Source of the DNA: Tepidimonas sp. UBA997
Lineage (GTDB): Bacteria; Pseudomonadota; Gammaproteobacteria; Burkholderiales; Burkholderiaceae_C
Assembly (NCBI GenBank): GCA_002291945.1
Contig: DBAZ01000007.1
Span: 1-24,165 of the forward strand
Direction of reading: 5' to 3'
Length of the DNA stretch: 24,165 nucleotides
A model generated the notes under the pieces. It was not told the DNA's origin. It did no database searches and worked only from the letters and a program-made list of their open reading frames with translations. Positions 7,333 through 15,660 of this stretch are shown one piece after another (the first letter of the stretch is position 1; each line of letters opens with the position of its first letter). A program made the position numbers and the translations under genes.

Positions 7333-9027
7333 TCACCCGCCCGTGGTGACCCAGCGCGCCACTTTTTCCGCGATCATCAGCGTCGGACTGTTGGTGTTGC
7401 CGCTGGTGATGGTGGGCATGGCACCCGCATCCACCACCCGCAATCCGTTGATGCGGCCGGTTGGCCCCCGTTGCCAGTCGCGCACACGGCAGTGGCTGTC
7501 CAGCACCGCCAGGGGTTGCCGATCGTGCCCCATGGCTGTGGTGCCGATCGGGTGAAAAATGGTGGTGGCAATGTCGCCCGCCAAGCGGGCCAGTTCGTCG
7601 TCCGACTGGTATTGAGCCCCCGGCTTGATTTCCTCGGGCTGGTAGGGCGTCAAGGCAGGCTGACTGACGATGCGGCGCGTCAGCCGCAGGCTGTCGGCGG
7701 CCACCTGGCGGTCTTCCGGGGTGGACAGGTAGTTCGGCGCGATCGCGGGAGCGTCCTCAGGGCGGGCCGAGCGGATCTGCACGGTGCCCCGGCTGGTGGG
7801 GTTGAGGTTGCAGACGCTTGCGGTGAAGGCGGGAAAACGGTGCAAAGGCTCACCGAAGGCATCAAGGCTGAGCGGCTGCACGTGGTACTGCACGTTAGGC
7901 CAGGCGTAGGCTGGTGAACTGCGTGTGAAAGCGCCCAGTTGGCTCGGAGCCATGCTCATGGGACCGCTGCGCTTAAACGCATATTCCAGCCCGATCAGGG
8001 CCTTGCCCCACAGGCTGTTGGCCAGCGTGTTGAGGGTCTGGACGCCGTGCACCTGGAACACGGCACGTATCTGCAAGTGGTCCTGCAGATTCGCGCCCAC
8101 GCCGGGCAGGTCGGTGTGCACCGCAATGCCGTGCTGTTGCAGCAGTGCCCCCGGCCCGATGCCCGACAACTGGAGCAATGGCGGGGTATTCACGGCCCCT
8201 GCACTCAGCAGCACTTCCTGCTGGGCCGTGACGGCGAGGCGGTGGCCGTTGTGGACGACGTCCACCCCCGTGCAGCGCAGTCCGCTTGTCGCATCACGCT
8301 CCAGACGCAGCCGCTGCACCCAGGCGCGGGTCCAGACGGTCAGATTCGCGCGGTGCTGCACCGGACGCAAAAACGCCTTGGACGCATTCCAGCGCCAGCC
8401 GCTGCGCTGGTTCACTTCAAAGTAGCCCACCCCCTCGTTGCAGCCGCGGTTGAAGTCGTCGGTGGCGGGCACGCCGACCTGCTGCGCCGCCTGGGCAAAC
8501 GCATCCAGAATGTCCCAGCGCAGGCGTTGCTTTTCGACCCGCCACTCCCCCGTGCTGCGCAGGCTGCCATGGCCGTGCAGGGTGGCATGCAAGGGGTCGC
8601 ACAGGCCGGCATGCTGGGCGTCGAGCCGGTAGTGGTCTTCATGGGCGATGAAGTCAGGCAGGCAGTTGGCCCAGCGCCAGGCGTCGTCGCCAGTGAGTTC
8701 GGCCCACTGCTCGTAATCGCGGCTTTGCCCGCGCATGTAGATCATGCCGTTGATGCTGCTGCAGCCGCCCAGGGTTTTGCCGCGCGGGTAGCGCAGGCGC
8801 CGACCGTTGAGCCCGGCGTCGGGTTCGGTCTGGTAGAGCCAGTCAGTGCGCGGGTTGCCGATGCAATACAGGTAGCCGACCGGAATGTGGATCCAGGGGT
8901 GGTTGTCCGGCCCGCCCGCTTCCAGCAGCAGCACCCGGTGGGCCGGGTTGGCACTCAAGCGGTTGGCCAGCAGACACCCCGCCGTGCCCGCCCCGACGAC
9001 GATGTAGTCAAACGCCAGCTCGCTCAT
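7333..9027 (-). CDS. GMC-family FAD-dependent oxidoreductase (alcohol/choline dehydrogenase-like)
   Basis: The 564-residue protein belongs to the glucose-methanol-choline family. The FAD-binding Rossmann start is DYIVVGAGTAGCLLANRL (glycines at 12-17). GMC signature 1 is RGKTLGGCSSINGMIYMRG and signature 2 is SAGAVNTPPLLQLSGIGP. The catalytic histidine lies in TIFHPIGTTAMG (H492), and the active-site Asn pair in SGNTNSPTLM (544-546). Family members oxidise primary or polyol alcohols to aldehydes and pass electrons to quinone or oxygen; the substrate is not readable. It begins inside the stop of the DUF2007 gene (ATGA overlap) and lies downstream of mmsA. It may therefore make aldehydes for, or act beside, the semialdehyde dehydrogenase. 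Confidence 0.95.
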   Translation of the reverse strand: MSELAFDYIVVGAGTAGCLLANRLSANPAHRVLLLEAGGPDNHPWIHIPVGYLYCIGNPRTDWLYQTEPDAGLNGRRLRYPRGKTLGGCSSINGMIYMRGQSRDYEQWAELTGDDAWRWANCLPDFIAHEDHYRLDAQHAGLCDPLHATLHGHGSLRSTGEWRVEKQRLRWDILDAFAQAAQQVGVPATDDFNRGCNEGVGYFEVNQRSGWRWNASKAFLRPVQHRANLTVWTRAWVQRLRLERDATSGLRCTGVDVVHNGHRLAVTAQQEVLLSAGAVNTPPLLQLSGIGPGALLQQHGIAVHTDLPGVGANLQDHLQIRAVFQVHGVQTLNTLANSLWGKALIGLEYAFKRSGPMSMAPSQLGAFTRSSPAYAWPNVQYHVQPLSLDAFGEPLHRFPAFTASVCNLNPTSRGTVQIRSARPEDAPAIAPNYLSTPEDRQVAADSLRLTRRIVSQPALTPYQPEEIKPGAQYQSDDELARLAGDIATTIFHPIGTTAMGHDRQPLAVLDSHCRVRDWQRGPTGRINGLRVVDAGAMPTITSGNTNSPTLMIAEKVARWVTTGG

Positions 9028-9317
9028 GGGCCGTCGAGGTACTGGGTGTCGTCATCCGTCAGGGCAAAGTCCCCACGGTGCCACGCCTCTCGCACCGCCT
9101 GCGCGGCCTCCATCCGGCGTTCCGGCACCATGACCCGCACCGGAATCGCGCTGGCCAGCAGGCTGTGGGTCTGCACCATCTGGTCGTCGGCCACCAGCGT
9201 CGGGATGCCCGCCGCCTGCAGGGTGCCCTGCATCAGGTAGGCCTCGGTGGGGCTGAAAAAGGTCACCAGCGTCTGCCAGTCACCTTCTTCGGGGTCGTAG
9301 GGGCTGTTGTCGGGCAT
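9024..9317 (-). CDS. DUF2007-domain (putative signal-transducing) protein
   Basis: The 97-residue protein carries the short DUF2007 fold: WQTLVTFFSPTEAYLMQGTL, then QAAGIPTLVADDQMV, then PVRVMVPERRMEAAQAVREA. This is a ferredoxin-like fold related to ACT/P-II-like sensors. Proteins of this family are small soluble components with no settled function. The ATG at 9315-9317 gives the family length. A longer open frame continues upstream into mmsA sequence and is not real. It lies 17 bp after mmsA and overlaps the GMC start by 4 bp, so the three are surely co-transcribed. No Shine-Dalgarno is obvious. Confidence 0.85.
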   Translation of the reverse strand: MPDNSPYDPEEGDWQTLVTFFSPTEAYLMQGTLQAAGIPTLVADDQMVQTHSLLASAIPVRVMVPERRMEAAQAVREAWHRGDFALTDDDTQYLDGP

Positions 9318-9334
9318 GGGCCGTGCTGTCGGTT

Positions 9335-10852
9335 TTATGTCGAGGTCGGCATGGCGAACTCGGCACCCTTGGCAATGCTTTCGGGCCAGCGCTGCATCAC
9401 GCTCTTTTGCTTGGTGTAGAAGCGTACACCTTCTTCGCCGTAGGCGTGCATGTCGCCAAACAGGCTCCGTTTCCAGCCGCCGAAGCCGTGCCAGGCCATG
9501 GGCACGGGGATGGGCACGTTGATGCCGACCATGCCGACCTGGACGCGTCGCGCAAATTCGCGTGCCACGTTGCCGTCGCGGGTGAAGCAACTGGTGCCGT
9601 TGCCGAATGCGTGCCCGTTGATGAGCTGCAGCGCGGTGGCAAAGTCGGGCACCCGTACGCAGCATAACACCGGGCCAAAAATCTCTTCCTTGTAGATGGT
9701 CATGTCGGGCTTCACATGGTCGAACAAGGTGCCACCCATCCAGAAGCCGCTCTTGCAGCCTTCGCCAGCTTGTGCGCCGTCAAACACCCGGCCATCGACC
9801 AGCAGTTTGGCACCTTCCTGCACCCCGGCCTCGATGCAGCCGGTGATGCGCTGGCGTGCCGCCTCGGTGACGATCGGCCCCATTTCAGCCGCCAGGTTGG
9901 TGCCGTTGAGCACCTTGAGCGTTTGCGTGCGTTCCACCAGTGCGGGCATGAGGCGGTCGGCCACGTCGCCCACCAGCACCGCCACGCTGATGGCCATGCA
10001 GCGCTCGCCCGCCGAGCCGTAGGCCGAGCCGATGAGCGCATCGACCACCTGGTTCACGTCGGCGTCGGGCATGACGACCATGTGGTTCTTGGCTCCGCCC
10101 AGGGCCTGCACCCGCTTGCCGTGACGGGCACCGGTTTCGTAGATGGTGTTGGCGATCGGGGTGGAGCCGACAAACGACACCGCCTGCACGTCCGGGTGGT
10201 CGAGCAGCGCATCCACCGCAGCCTTGTCGCCCTGCACCACGTTGAACACGCCGTCAGGCAGGCCGGCCTGCTTGAGCAACGCAGCCATGAACAGCGAAGG
10301 CGACGGGTCGATCGGGCTGGGCTTGAGCACGAAGGTGTTGCCGCAGGCAATGGCTACCGGGAACATCCACATCGGCACCATGACCGGGAAGTTGAACGGG
10401 GTGATCCCCGCCACCACGCCCAGTGGCTGGCGCATGGTCCAGTTGTCGATGCCGGTGGAGACCTGTTCGGTGTAGTCGCCCTTGAGTAGCTGCGCAATCC
10501 CGGTGGCGAATTCGACGATCTCGATGCCACGGGTGACTTCGCCCTGCGCGTCGGTGAACACCTTGCCGTGCTCGGCGGTGATCATGCGGGCCAAGTCGTC
10601 CCGGTGCTGGTTGAGCAGTTCCAGGAACTTGAACATGACTCGCGCACGCCGCAAGGGCGCGGTGTCGGCCCAAGCCGGGAAGGCGGCCTGGGCAGCGGCC
10701 ACGGCGGCGTCCACCTCCTGGCGGCTGGCCAAGGCCACACGGCCGGTCACGGCACCGGTGGCGGGGTTGAACACGTCGTGTGCGCGGCCGCTGGTGCCGG
10801 TGCGGGTCTGGCCTTGCACATAGTGGCCGATCGGGAGGGGTGTCGGGTTCAT
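9335..10852 (-). CDS. mmsA: CoA-acylating methylmalonate-semialdehyde dehydrogenase
   Basis: MmsA oxidises methylmalonate or malonate semialdehyde with NAD+ and CoA to propionyl- or acetyl-CoA. It works in valine, inositol and beta-alanine breakdown. The 505-residue length fits. Seen: ITPFNFPVMVPMWMFPVAIA (150-169, the ALDH Asn loop), FVGSTPIANTIYETGARHGK, the family-specific LGGAKNHMVVMPDAD where other ALDHs have the general-base Glu, and the catalytic cysteine in GSAGERCMAISV (C285). The Asn in place of Glu separates MmsA from hydrolytic ALDHs. It heads the mmsA-DUF2007-GMC set. The 123-bp gap to the upstream TauE/SafE gene probably carries its promoter. No mmsB dehydrogenase or transaminase partner is in view. 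Confidence 0.95.
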   Translation of the reverse strand: MNPTPLPIGHYVQGQTRTGTSGRAHDVFNPATGAVTGRVALASRQEVDAAVAAAQAAFPAWADTAPLRRARVMFKFLELLNQHRDDLARMITAEHGKVFTDAQGEVTRGIEIVEFATGIAQLLKGDYTEQVSTGIDNWTMRQPLGVVAGITPFNFPVMVPMWMFPVAIACGNTFVLKPSPIDPSPSLFMAALLKQAGLPDGVFNVVQGDKAAVDALLDHPDVQAVSFVGSTPIANTIYETGARHGKRVQALGGAKNHMVVMPDADVNQVVDALIGSAYGSAGERCMAISVAVLVGDVADRLMPALVERTQTLKVLNGTNLAAEMGPIVTEAARQRITGCIEAGVQEGAKLLVDGRVFDGAQAGEGCKSGFWMGGTLFDHVKPDMTIYKEEIFGPVLCCVRVPDFATALQLINGHAFGNGTSCFTRDGNVAREFARRVQVGMVGINVPIPVPMAWHGFGGWKRSLFGDMHAYGEEGVRFYTKQKSVMQRWPESIAKGAEFAMPTST

Positions 10853-10975
10853 GGTGGAGTCAGGATGGTTCGTGGCTGATTATGACCAATCCCGTCCCTT
10901 CCGGCGGTGTCAGCCTGACTTTGTGAGGCTTTGGCTGCGGCGCGGTGTTACTCAGCCGATTGGGTTGTCCGAGGC

Positions 10976-11785
10976 TCACCCGCGCCAGAAAAACAGCGCA
11001 CTCATCACCAGGCCAGTGGCGATCACCACGCCCCGCACCCAGACGATGGGCAAGCGCTTGGACCAGCGGGCCCCGACATAGCCACCGGCCGTGGCGGCGA
11101 CCATCATCAGGATGGCGGGCCCCCAGGCAATGGCTCCGGCGATAGCAAAAGTGATGACCGACAGGATGGACAGCACCAGCGAGTTGAGGTTTTTCAGCGC
11201 GTTGGTGGTGTGCAGATTTTTTTCACCGGTCACGGTGTAAAGCGCCATCAGCAAGATGCCCAGCCCACCGTTGAAGTAGCCGCCATACACGGCGACCCCG
11301 GCCAGGCCGGTGTCCCGCCAGCGAGCGGCTGGGTGCGCCTGTCCTTCTGGGGGCGGGCGTCTGTTCACCAGCCAGGGGCCCAGCATGAACAGGGCGGTGG
11401 CAAACAGCAGCAACCAGGGGATCAACCCTTGAAACACCTGTGCCGGTGTGACCAGCAGCAGCAAGGCTCCTGCTACGCCGCCAGCGGCGGCAATCAGGGT
11501 TTCGCGGCGCAAACGCTGAAAGGGTAGCTGCGCCAGCTCCGCCCTGAAGCCGAGTGTGCTGCCTAGGTAGCCGGGGCTGACGGCGAGAGCGCTGGTGGCG
11601 TTGGCCACGATCGGGGGCACCCCGGCAAACACCAGGGCCGGAAAAGTGAGAAAGCTTCCCCCTCCGGCGATGGCGTTGAGCACGCCGGCGGCAAAGGCAG
11701 CCACAGCGAGCAGCAGTGGCATCCAGACTGAATCTAGCCAGGCAAGCAAGGCAAGCCCATCCGGGTGAGATGGGGCGGCGGTCAT
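10976..11785 (-). CDS. TauE/SafE-family membrane transporter or permease
   Basis: The 269-residue protein has about eight hydrophobic helices. The N-terminal repeat has the family motif AAGVLNAIAGGGSFLTFPAL followed by PPIVANATSALAVSPGYLGS. The second half repeats it as GVYGGYFNGGLGILLMALY with HTTNALKNLNSL. Members export or import sulfonates, sulfite-related anions or other small organic acids. Next to glycolate and semialdehyde genes an organic-acid role is possible but unproven. The start at 11785 is chosen by homology. The open frame extends 68 codons further upstream toward alr, but that segment is low-complexity and non-membrane. No good Shine-Dalgarno is visible. It is the fifth gene of the minus-strand run. 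Confidence 0.88.
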   Translation of the reverse strand: MTAAPSHPDGLALLAWLDSVWMPLLLAVAAFAAGVLNAIAGGGSFLTFPALVFAGVPPIVANATSALAVSPGYLGSTLGFRAELAQLPFQRLRRETLIAAAGGVAGALLLLVTPAQVFQGLIPWLLLFATALFMLGPWLVNRRPPPEGQAHPAARWRDTGLAGVAVYGGYFNGGLGILLMALYTVTGEKNLHTTNALKNLNSLVLSILSVITFAIAGAIAWGPAILMMVAATAGGYVGARWSKRLPIVWVRGVVIATGLVMSALFFWRG

Positions 11786-11912
11786 GTGGGGCAAATCGCG
11801 ATAGTTTTTTGGATGGTAACCCACGCCAGGGCTGGCCCCTGCAGCCGGTGGCAGGCGGGTCGCTGACCTTGGGCCATGACGGCATCCACCATGCTTCCCA
11901 CCAGCTGCGCCT

Positions 11913-13076
11913 TCAAAGGGCTTCGACGGCAAATGGCACCCGTGCGGCGACGGCGCACAGGAGTTCGTAGCTGATGGTGCCAGCAGCATGGGCTACTTCA
12001 TCGACTGGCAGCACGGCAGCGGTGCGGCTGCGGCCCCACAGCACCACTTCGTCCCCCGGCTGGCAGGGCTGTCCAGCGGCTTCGACCGGGCCCAAATCGA
12101 CGGCCAGCATGTCCATGCTGACGCGACCCACGAGGCGGGTTCGCACCCCGCTGACCAGCACCGGGGCGGCGCGATCCACGCTGCCCGGTGCATGGCGGGG
12201 GTAGCCGTCGGCATAACCGCACGCCACGATGCCGATGCGCATGTCGGCTGGGGCGGTGTAGGTCGAGCCGTAGCCCACGGTGTCGCCAGCGCACAGGGCC
12301 TGGGTGGCGATCAGTTGGCTCGACAGCGTCAGGGTGGGCTGCAAGCCCCAATCCGCTGACGACCGTTGCGGGTGGTCGGGGGCGCTGCCGTACAGGGCGA
12401 TGCCGGCTCGCACCCAGTCGGACGCGAGTCGCGGGGCGTCCGGCGCGGGCCCCAGCGGCAGGCGCTGGGCGTGACGCAGAATGGCCGCGCTGTTGCACAG
12501 GCTGCGCTCACCCGGCAGGTCGTGCGTGGCCTGTACAAACCGGTCGATCTGATACTGCACCCCTTCCTCGCCGTGGCGCAGGCCGTCGGCGTCGCTGAAG
12601 TGGGTCATCAGGGTGATTGCATCGACTTGCGGCAGGGCTTCCAAGCGCCGCCACGCCGCCCGCAACGCCTCGGGCTGAAAGCCGAGCCGGTTCATGCCCG
12701 AGTTCATTTTCAGAAACACGTGATGGGGCTGCTGCGTCTTGTGGGCGGCCAGCCAGTCGATCTGGGCTTCGCGGTGGATCACGTGCCACAGGTGCAGGCG
12801 CGAGCAGATTTCCAGATCGCGGGCCTCGAACGCGCCCTCCAGCAGCAGGATGGGGCCACGCCAGTCGAGGGCGCGCAGGCGCTGGGCTTCGTTGAGGTCG
12901 AGCAAGGCAAAGCCATCGGCAGCGCACAAGGCCGGGAACACCCGCTCGATGCCGTGGCCATAGGCGTTGGCCTTGACGACGGCCCAGACCCGGGCATCCG
13001 CACTGGCTCGCCGCACACGGGCCAGATTGGCCTGCAGGGCGGGCTGATGAACGGTGGCAAGGATGGGGCGCGGCAT
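11913..13076 (-). CDS. alr: alanine racemase
   Basis: Alr interconverts L- and D-alanine with PLP and supplies D-Ala for peptidoglycan. The protein has 387 residues. The PLP lysine is K35 in WAVVKANAYGHG, and the second catalytic base is Tyr269 in VGYGSTY. Other seen motifs are MNSGMNRLGF, THFSDAD, CNSAA, RAGIALYG, GYADGYPR and GRVSMDM. It is a single-domain racemase of normal size, with no fusion. The start follows TATAAA by only 8 nt and no Shine-Dalgarno precedes it, so the transcript from that promoter could be leaderless. It also lies 58 bp after glcF, so read-through from glcEF is possible. Whether a second racemase (dadX) exists elsewhere cannot be seen. Confidence 0.96.
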   Translation of the reverse strand: MPRPILATVHQPALQANLARVRRASADARVWAVVKANAYGHGIERVFPALCAADGFALLDLNEAQRLRALDWRGPILLLEGAFEARDLEICSRLHLWHVIHREAQIDWLAAHKTQQPHHVFLKMNSGMNRLGFQPEALRAAWRRLEALPQVDAITLMTHFSDADGLRHGEEGVQYQIDRFVQATHDLPGERSLCNSAAILRHAQRLPLGPAPDAPRLASDWVRAGIALYGSAPDHPQRSSADWGLQPTLTLSSQLIATQALCAGDTVGYGSTYTAPADMRIGIVACGYADGYPRHAPGSVDRAAPVLVSGVRTRLVGRVSMDMLAVDLGPVEAAGQPCQPGDEVVLWGRSRTAAVLPVDEVAHAAGTISYELLCAVAARVPFAVEAL

Positions 13077-13084
13077 GGCGTGAC

Positions 13085-13090
13085 TTTATA
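13085..13090 (-). promoter_or_regulatory. -10-like TATAAA just before alr (possible leaderless promoter)
   Basis: On the minus strand TATAAA ends 8 nt before the alr ATG, and there is no Shine-Dalgarno between. A start near the ATG would give a leaderless or nearly leaderless mRNA. The -35 region is weak (ACTGCC). Confidence 0.4.
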
Positions 13091-13134
13091 GCCAGTGCAG
13101 CAGCCACGGCAGTGAGCGGGCGTTGCGCATGGGT

Positions 13135-14406
13135 TCAGCCGGTCGCCACCGGGGGGGCGGTGGCGGCGTCCAAGGCGTCGTCGAGCACCTCGATCCAGTG
13201 CCGGACCGGCGTATCGGTGCCCGACTGCAAATGGCTGATGCAGCCGATGTTGGCCGACACGATGGCCTGCGGTTGCAGCGCACCCAGATGCGCCAGCTTG
13301 CGGTCGCGCAACTGGCCAGACAGCCCTGGCTGCAGCACCGAATAGGTGCCAGCCGAGCCGCAGCACAGGTGCGCTTCGTTGCGGGCCACCTGCACGTCGA
13401 AGCCGAGTTCGCCCAGCCATTTTTCCACCCCGCCGCGCAGCTTCTGCCCGTGTTGCAAGGTGCAGGGGGGGTGAAAGGCCAGTGTACCGGGCCGCGTAGG
13501 CACCGCCGCCAGCCGGTCACGCAAGGCGGGCACCAAGGTCGGCAGCAGTTCGCTCAGGTCTTGGGTCAGTTCGCTCACGCGGCGGGCTTGGTCGGCATAG
13601 GCCGGGTCGTGCTGCAGCAGGTGGCCGTAGTCTTTCACCGTTACCCCGCAGCCGGAGGCGTTCATCACGATCGCCTCCACCGGCGCACTGGCGTCGGGCC
13701 GTATCCAGGGCCACCAGGCATCGATGTTGGCCCGCATCTGGTCCAGCCCGCCGGGATGGTCGTTGAGGTGAAATTTGACCGCCCCACAGCACCCGGCCCT
13801 CGGCACCCGGATGACCTGAATCCCTGCGGCATCCAGCACCCGGGCGGTGGCGGTGTTGATCTGGGGCATCATGGCGGGCTGCACGCAACCTTCCGGCATC
13901 AGCACGCGGCGGGCGTGGGTCTGGCTGGGCCAGTCGCCAGCCTGCTGGCGGGCCGGCACCTTGTTGCGCAAGGGCTCGGGCAGCAGGGGGCGCACGGCTT
14001 GGCCGAGCTTCATGATCGGCCCAAACACCGGCGAGGGCAAACCTGTTTTGAGCAGCCACCGCACGGCGCGTTCGGGGGCCGGGCGCTCGACTTTCTGGTC
14101 CACGATCTTGCGCCCAATGTCCACCAAGTGACCATACTCCACCCCGCTGGGGCAGGTCGATTCGCAGTTGCGGCAGGTCAGGCAGCGGTCCAGGTGCAAT
14201 TGCGTCTGGCGCGTCGGCTCGCTGCCTTCGAGCACCTGCTTGATCAGGTAGATGCGCCCCCGCGGGCCGTCGAGTTCGTCGCCCAGCAGTTGGTAGGTGG
14301 GGCAGGTCGCGGTGCAAAAGCCGCAATGCACGCACTTGCGCAGTATCGCTTCGGCGGCCTGGCCGTCCGGGGTGCCTGCGTAGGCGGGTGCCAGTTGGGT
14401 TTGCAT
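13135..14406 (-). CDS. glcF: glycolate oxidase iron-sulfur subunit GlcF
   Basis: GlcF carries electrons from the GlcD/GlcE flavin subunits of glycolate dehydrogenase (glycolate to glyoxylate) toward the respiratory chain at the inner membrane. The 423-residue protein has two [4Fe-4S] ferredoxin motifs: C25-x2-C28-x2-C31-x3-C35-P, and C75-x2-C78-x2-C81-x3-C85-P. These are followed by two CCG domains (GCCGAVKFHLND and CCGSAGTYS), as in succinate/glycolate-type Fe-S subunits. It lies 15 bp after glcE, so they are co-translated. The catalytic glcD is absent on either side. GlcF and GlcE would have to pair with a GlcD encoded elsewhere. Confidence 0.95.
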   Translation of the reverse strand: MQTQLAPAYAGTPDGQAAEAILRKCVHCGFCTATCPTYQLLGDELDGPRGRIYLIKQVLEGSEPTRQTQLHLDRCLTCRNCESTCPSGVEYGHLVDIGRKIVDQKVERPAPERAVRWLLKTGLPSPVFGPIMKLGQAVRPLLPEPLRNKVPARQQAGDWPSQTHARRVLMPEGCVQPAMMPQINTATARVLDAAGIQVIRVPRAGCCGAVKFHLNDHPGGLDQMRANIDAWWPWIRPDASAPVEAIVMNASGCGVTVKDYGHLLQHDPAYADQARRVSELTQDLSELLPTLVPALRDRLAAVPTRPGTLAFHPPCTLQHGQKLRGGVEKWLGELGFDVQVARNEAHLCCGSAGTYSVLQPGLSGQLRDRKLAHLGALQPQAIVSANIGCISHLQSGTDTPVRHWIEVLDDALDAATAPPVATG

Positions 14407-14421
14407 GAGGGTCTCCGGGTC

Positions 14422-15603
14422 TCAAGGGGTGGCGCGCCACAGGCCGGTCGGGAAAATGCCCGCCGGGTCGAATGCGTCCTTGAGTCGCTGGTGGATGGCC
14501 AGCAGCGGGCCGCTCAGGGGCGTGACGCGCTCGTCGCGGCTGGCGTGTCTGGCTGGCAGTCGGAAAACCGTGGCATGACCGCCGCCAGCCTGTGCCCACG
14601 CACGCAGCACGGGGGCCGCTTCCAGCGGTGCCCAGAGCCAGCGCAACCCCCCGTGCCACTCGACCAACGTGGGCCAGTCGCCCGCCAGAGGGGGTGTGGT
14701 GGGTGCCACCGACAAGCGCCACAAGGCGCAGGTGGCGTCGGGCGGGGTCTGGAAGAAGGGCAAGCGCTGGTCACGGCAGGCGGCCCAGTCGGCAGCGGCG
14801 GCAGCGGCATCCAGACGCTCGCCGCCGGTGGTGCGGGTCAGCAGCTGAGCCGCCGATTCGACGGCCGCGATCGCCCCACGCAAGCGCAGGTAGAGGGTTC
14901 CTGTGGGTGCATGCGCAGAATCGATCACCCAGCAGCTCGCGTTCAGGGGCAGCGGCTGGCCGCGCCAGCGGGCCAGTTGCTGCAGCGCCTCGGCTTGCGT
15001 CAGCGCCAGGCGCAGCGTGGCTTCAGCGGGTGCCACCGGCAGCACCTTGAGCGACGCCTGCGCGATCACCCCCAGCGCCCCCATGCTGCCCGCCAACAGT
15101 CGGCTGACGTCGTAGCCCGCCACGTTTTTCATCACCTGCCCACCGAATTCGAGGTACTGCCCGCGCCCGTTGAGCAGGTGTATGCCCAGCACGTAGTCGC
15201 GCAAGGCCCCGACGCTGGCACGCGCAGGCCCGCTCAGGCCCGCAGCGACCATGCCGCCCACCGTACCCCCTGCCCCGAAATGGGGCGGCTCGAAGGCCAG
15301 CGCCTGCCCGCGTTCAGCCAGCGCCGCTTCGAGCGTTTGCAGCGGCGTGCCAGCTTTGGCGGTGATCACCAGTTCGGTGGGTTCGTAGGCCACGATGCCG
15401 GCGTGCGCTTGCGTGTCCAGCCGGTGGTGGCCCAGTGGCACGGCTGGGGCCAGAAAAGCCTTGCTGGCGCCGCCACAGATCACCAGCGGCCGCGCCTCCT
15501 GCGCGGCTTGGCGGATCGCATCAGCCCAGCGCACCAGTTCCGGCTCGGGCGGCGCGGAGGCTTCGGAGGCTTGGGAGGCGTGGAAGTCGGGCGTTTCGAG
15601 CAT
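14422..15603 (-). CDS. glcE: glycolate oxidase FAD-binding subunit GlcE
   Basis: The 393-residue protein is a PCMH-type FAD-binding subunit. Seen: ARPLVICGGASKAF (38-51), AYEPTELVITAKAGTPLQTL, FGAGGTVGGMVAAGLSGPAR (109-128, flavin pyrophosphate loop) and GGQVMKNVAGYDVSRLLAGS (154-173). All are typical of GlcE. It has the usual shorter length than GlcD and lacks a full substrate-binding cap. The first ~20 residues are Ala/Ser/Glu-rich and poorly conserved, so the exact start could be later. It lies 57 bp after the SMP-30-like gene and just before glcF. GlcE works only in complex with GlcD and GlcF. Confidence 0.93.
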   Translation of the reverse strand: MLETPDFHASQASEASAPPEPELVRWADAIRQAAQEARPLVICGGASKAFLAPAVPLGHHRLDTQAHAGIVAYEPTELVITAKAGTPLQTLEAALAERGQALAFEPPHFGAGGTVGGMVAAGLSGPARASVGALRDYVLGIHLLNGRGQYLEFGGQVMKNVAGYDVSRLLAGSMGALGVIAQASLKVLPVAPAEATLRLALTQAEALQQLARWRGQPLPLNASCWVIDSAHAPTGTLYLRLRGAIAAVESAAQLLTRTTGGERLDAAAAAADWAACRDQRLPFFQTPPDATCALWRLSVAPTTPPLAGDWPTLVEWHGGLRWLWAPLEAAPVLRAWAQAGGGHATVFRLPARHASRDERVTPLSGPLLAIHQRLKDAFDPAGIFPTGLWRATP

Positions 15604-15660
15604 GGCGCGATCGTATCCCTGTTGGGTCGGGGTTGCTGTGAATTTTTTTAACGTCGGCTT

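Noticed and set aside
7939..9240. 433-codon plus-strand frame opposite the GMC oxidoreductase
   Set aside because: It is a shadow frame; the opposite strand carries all GMC signatures without interruption.
11786..11989. N-terminal extension of the TauE/SafE protein
   Set aside because: The extra residues are Pro/Gly/Cys-rich, not membrane-like, and precede the family start; they reach into the end of alr.
13123..15651. 842-codon open frame on the plus strand opposite glcF and glcE
   Set aside because: It is antisense to two well-conserved genes; its protein is rich in Gln, Gly, His and Arg without any motif, as expected from high-GC codon shadowing.
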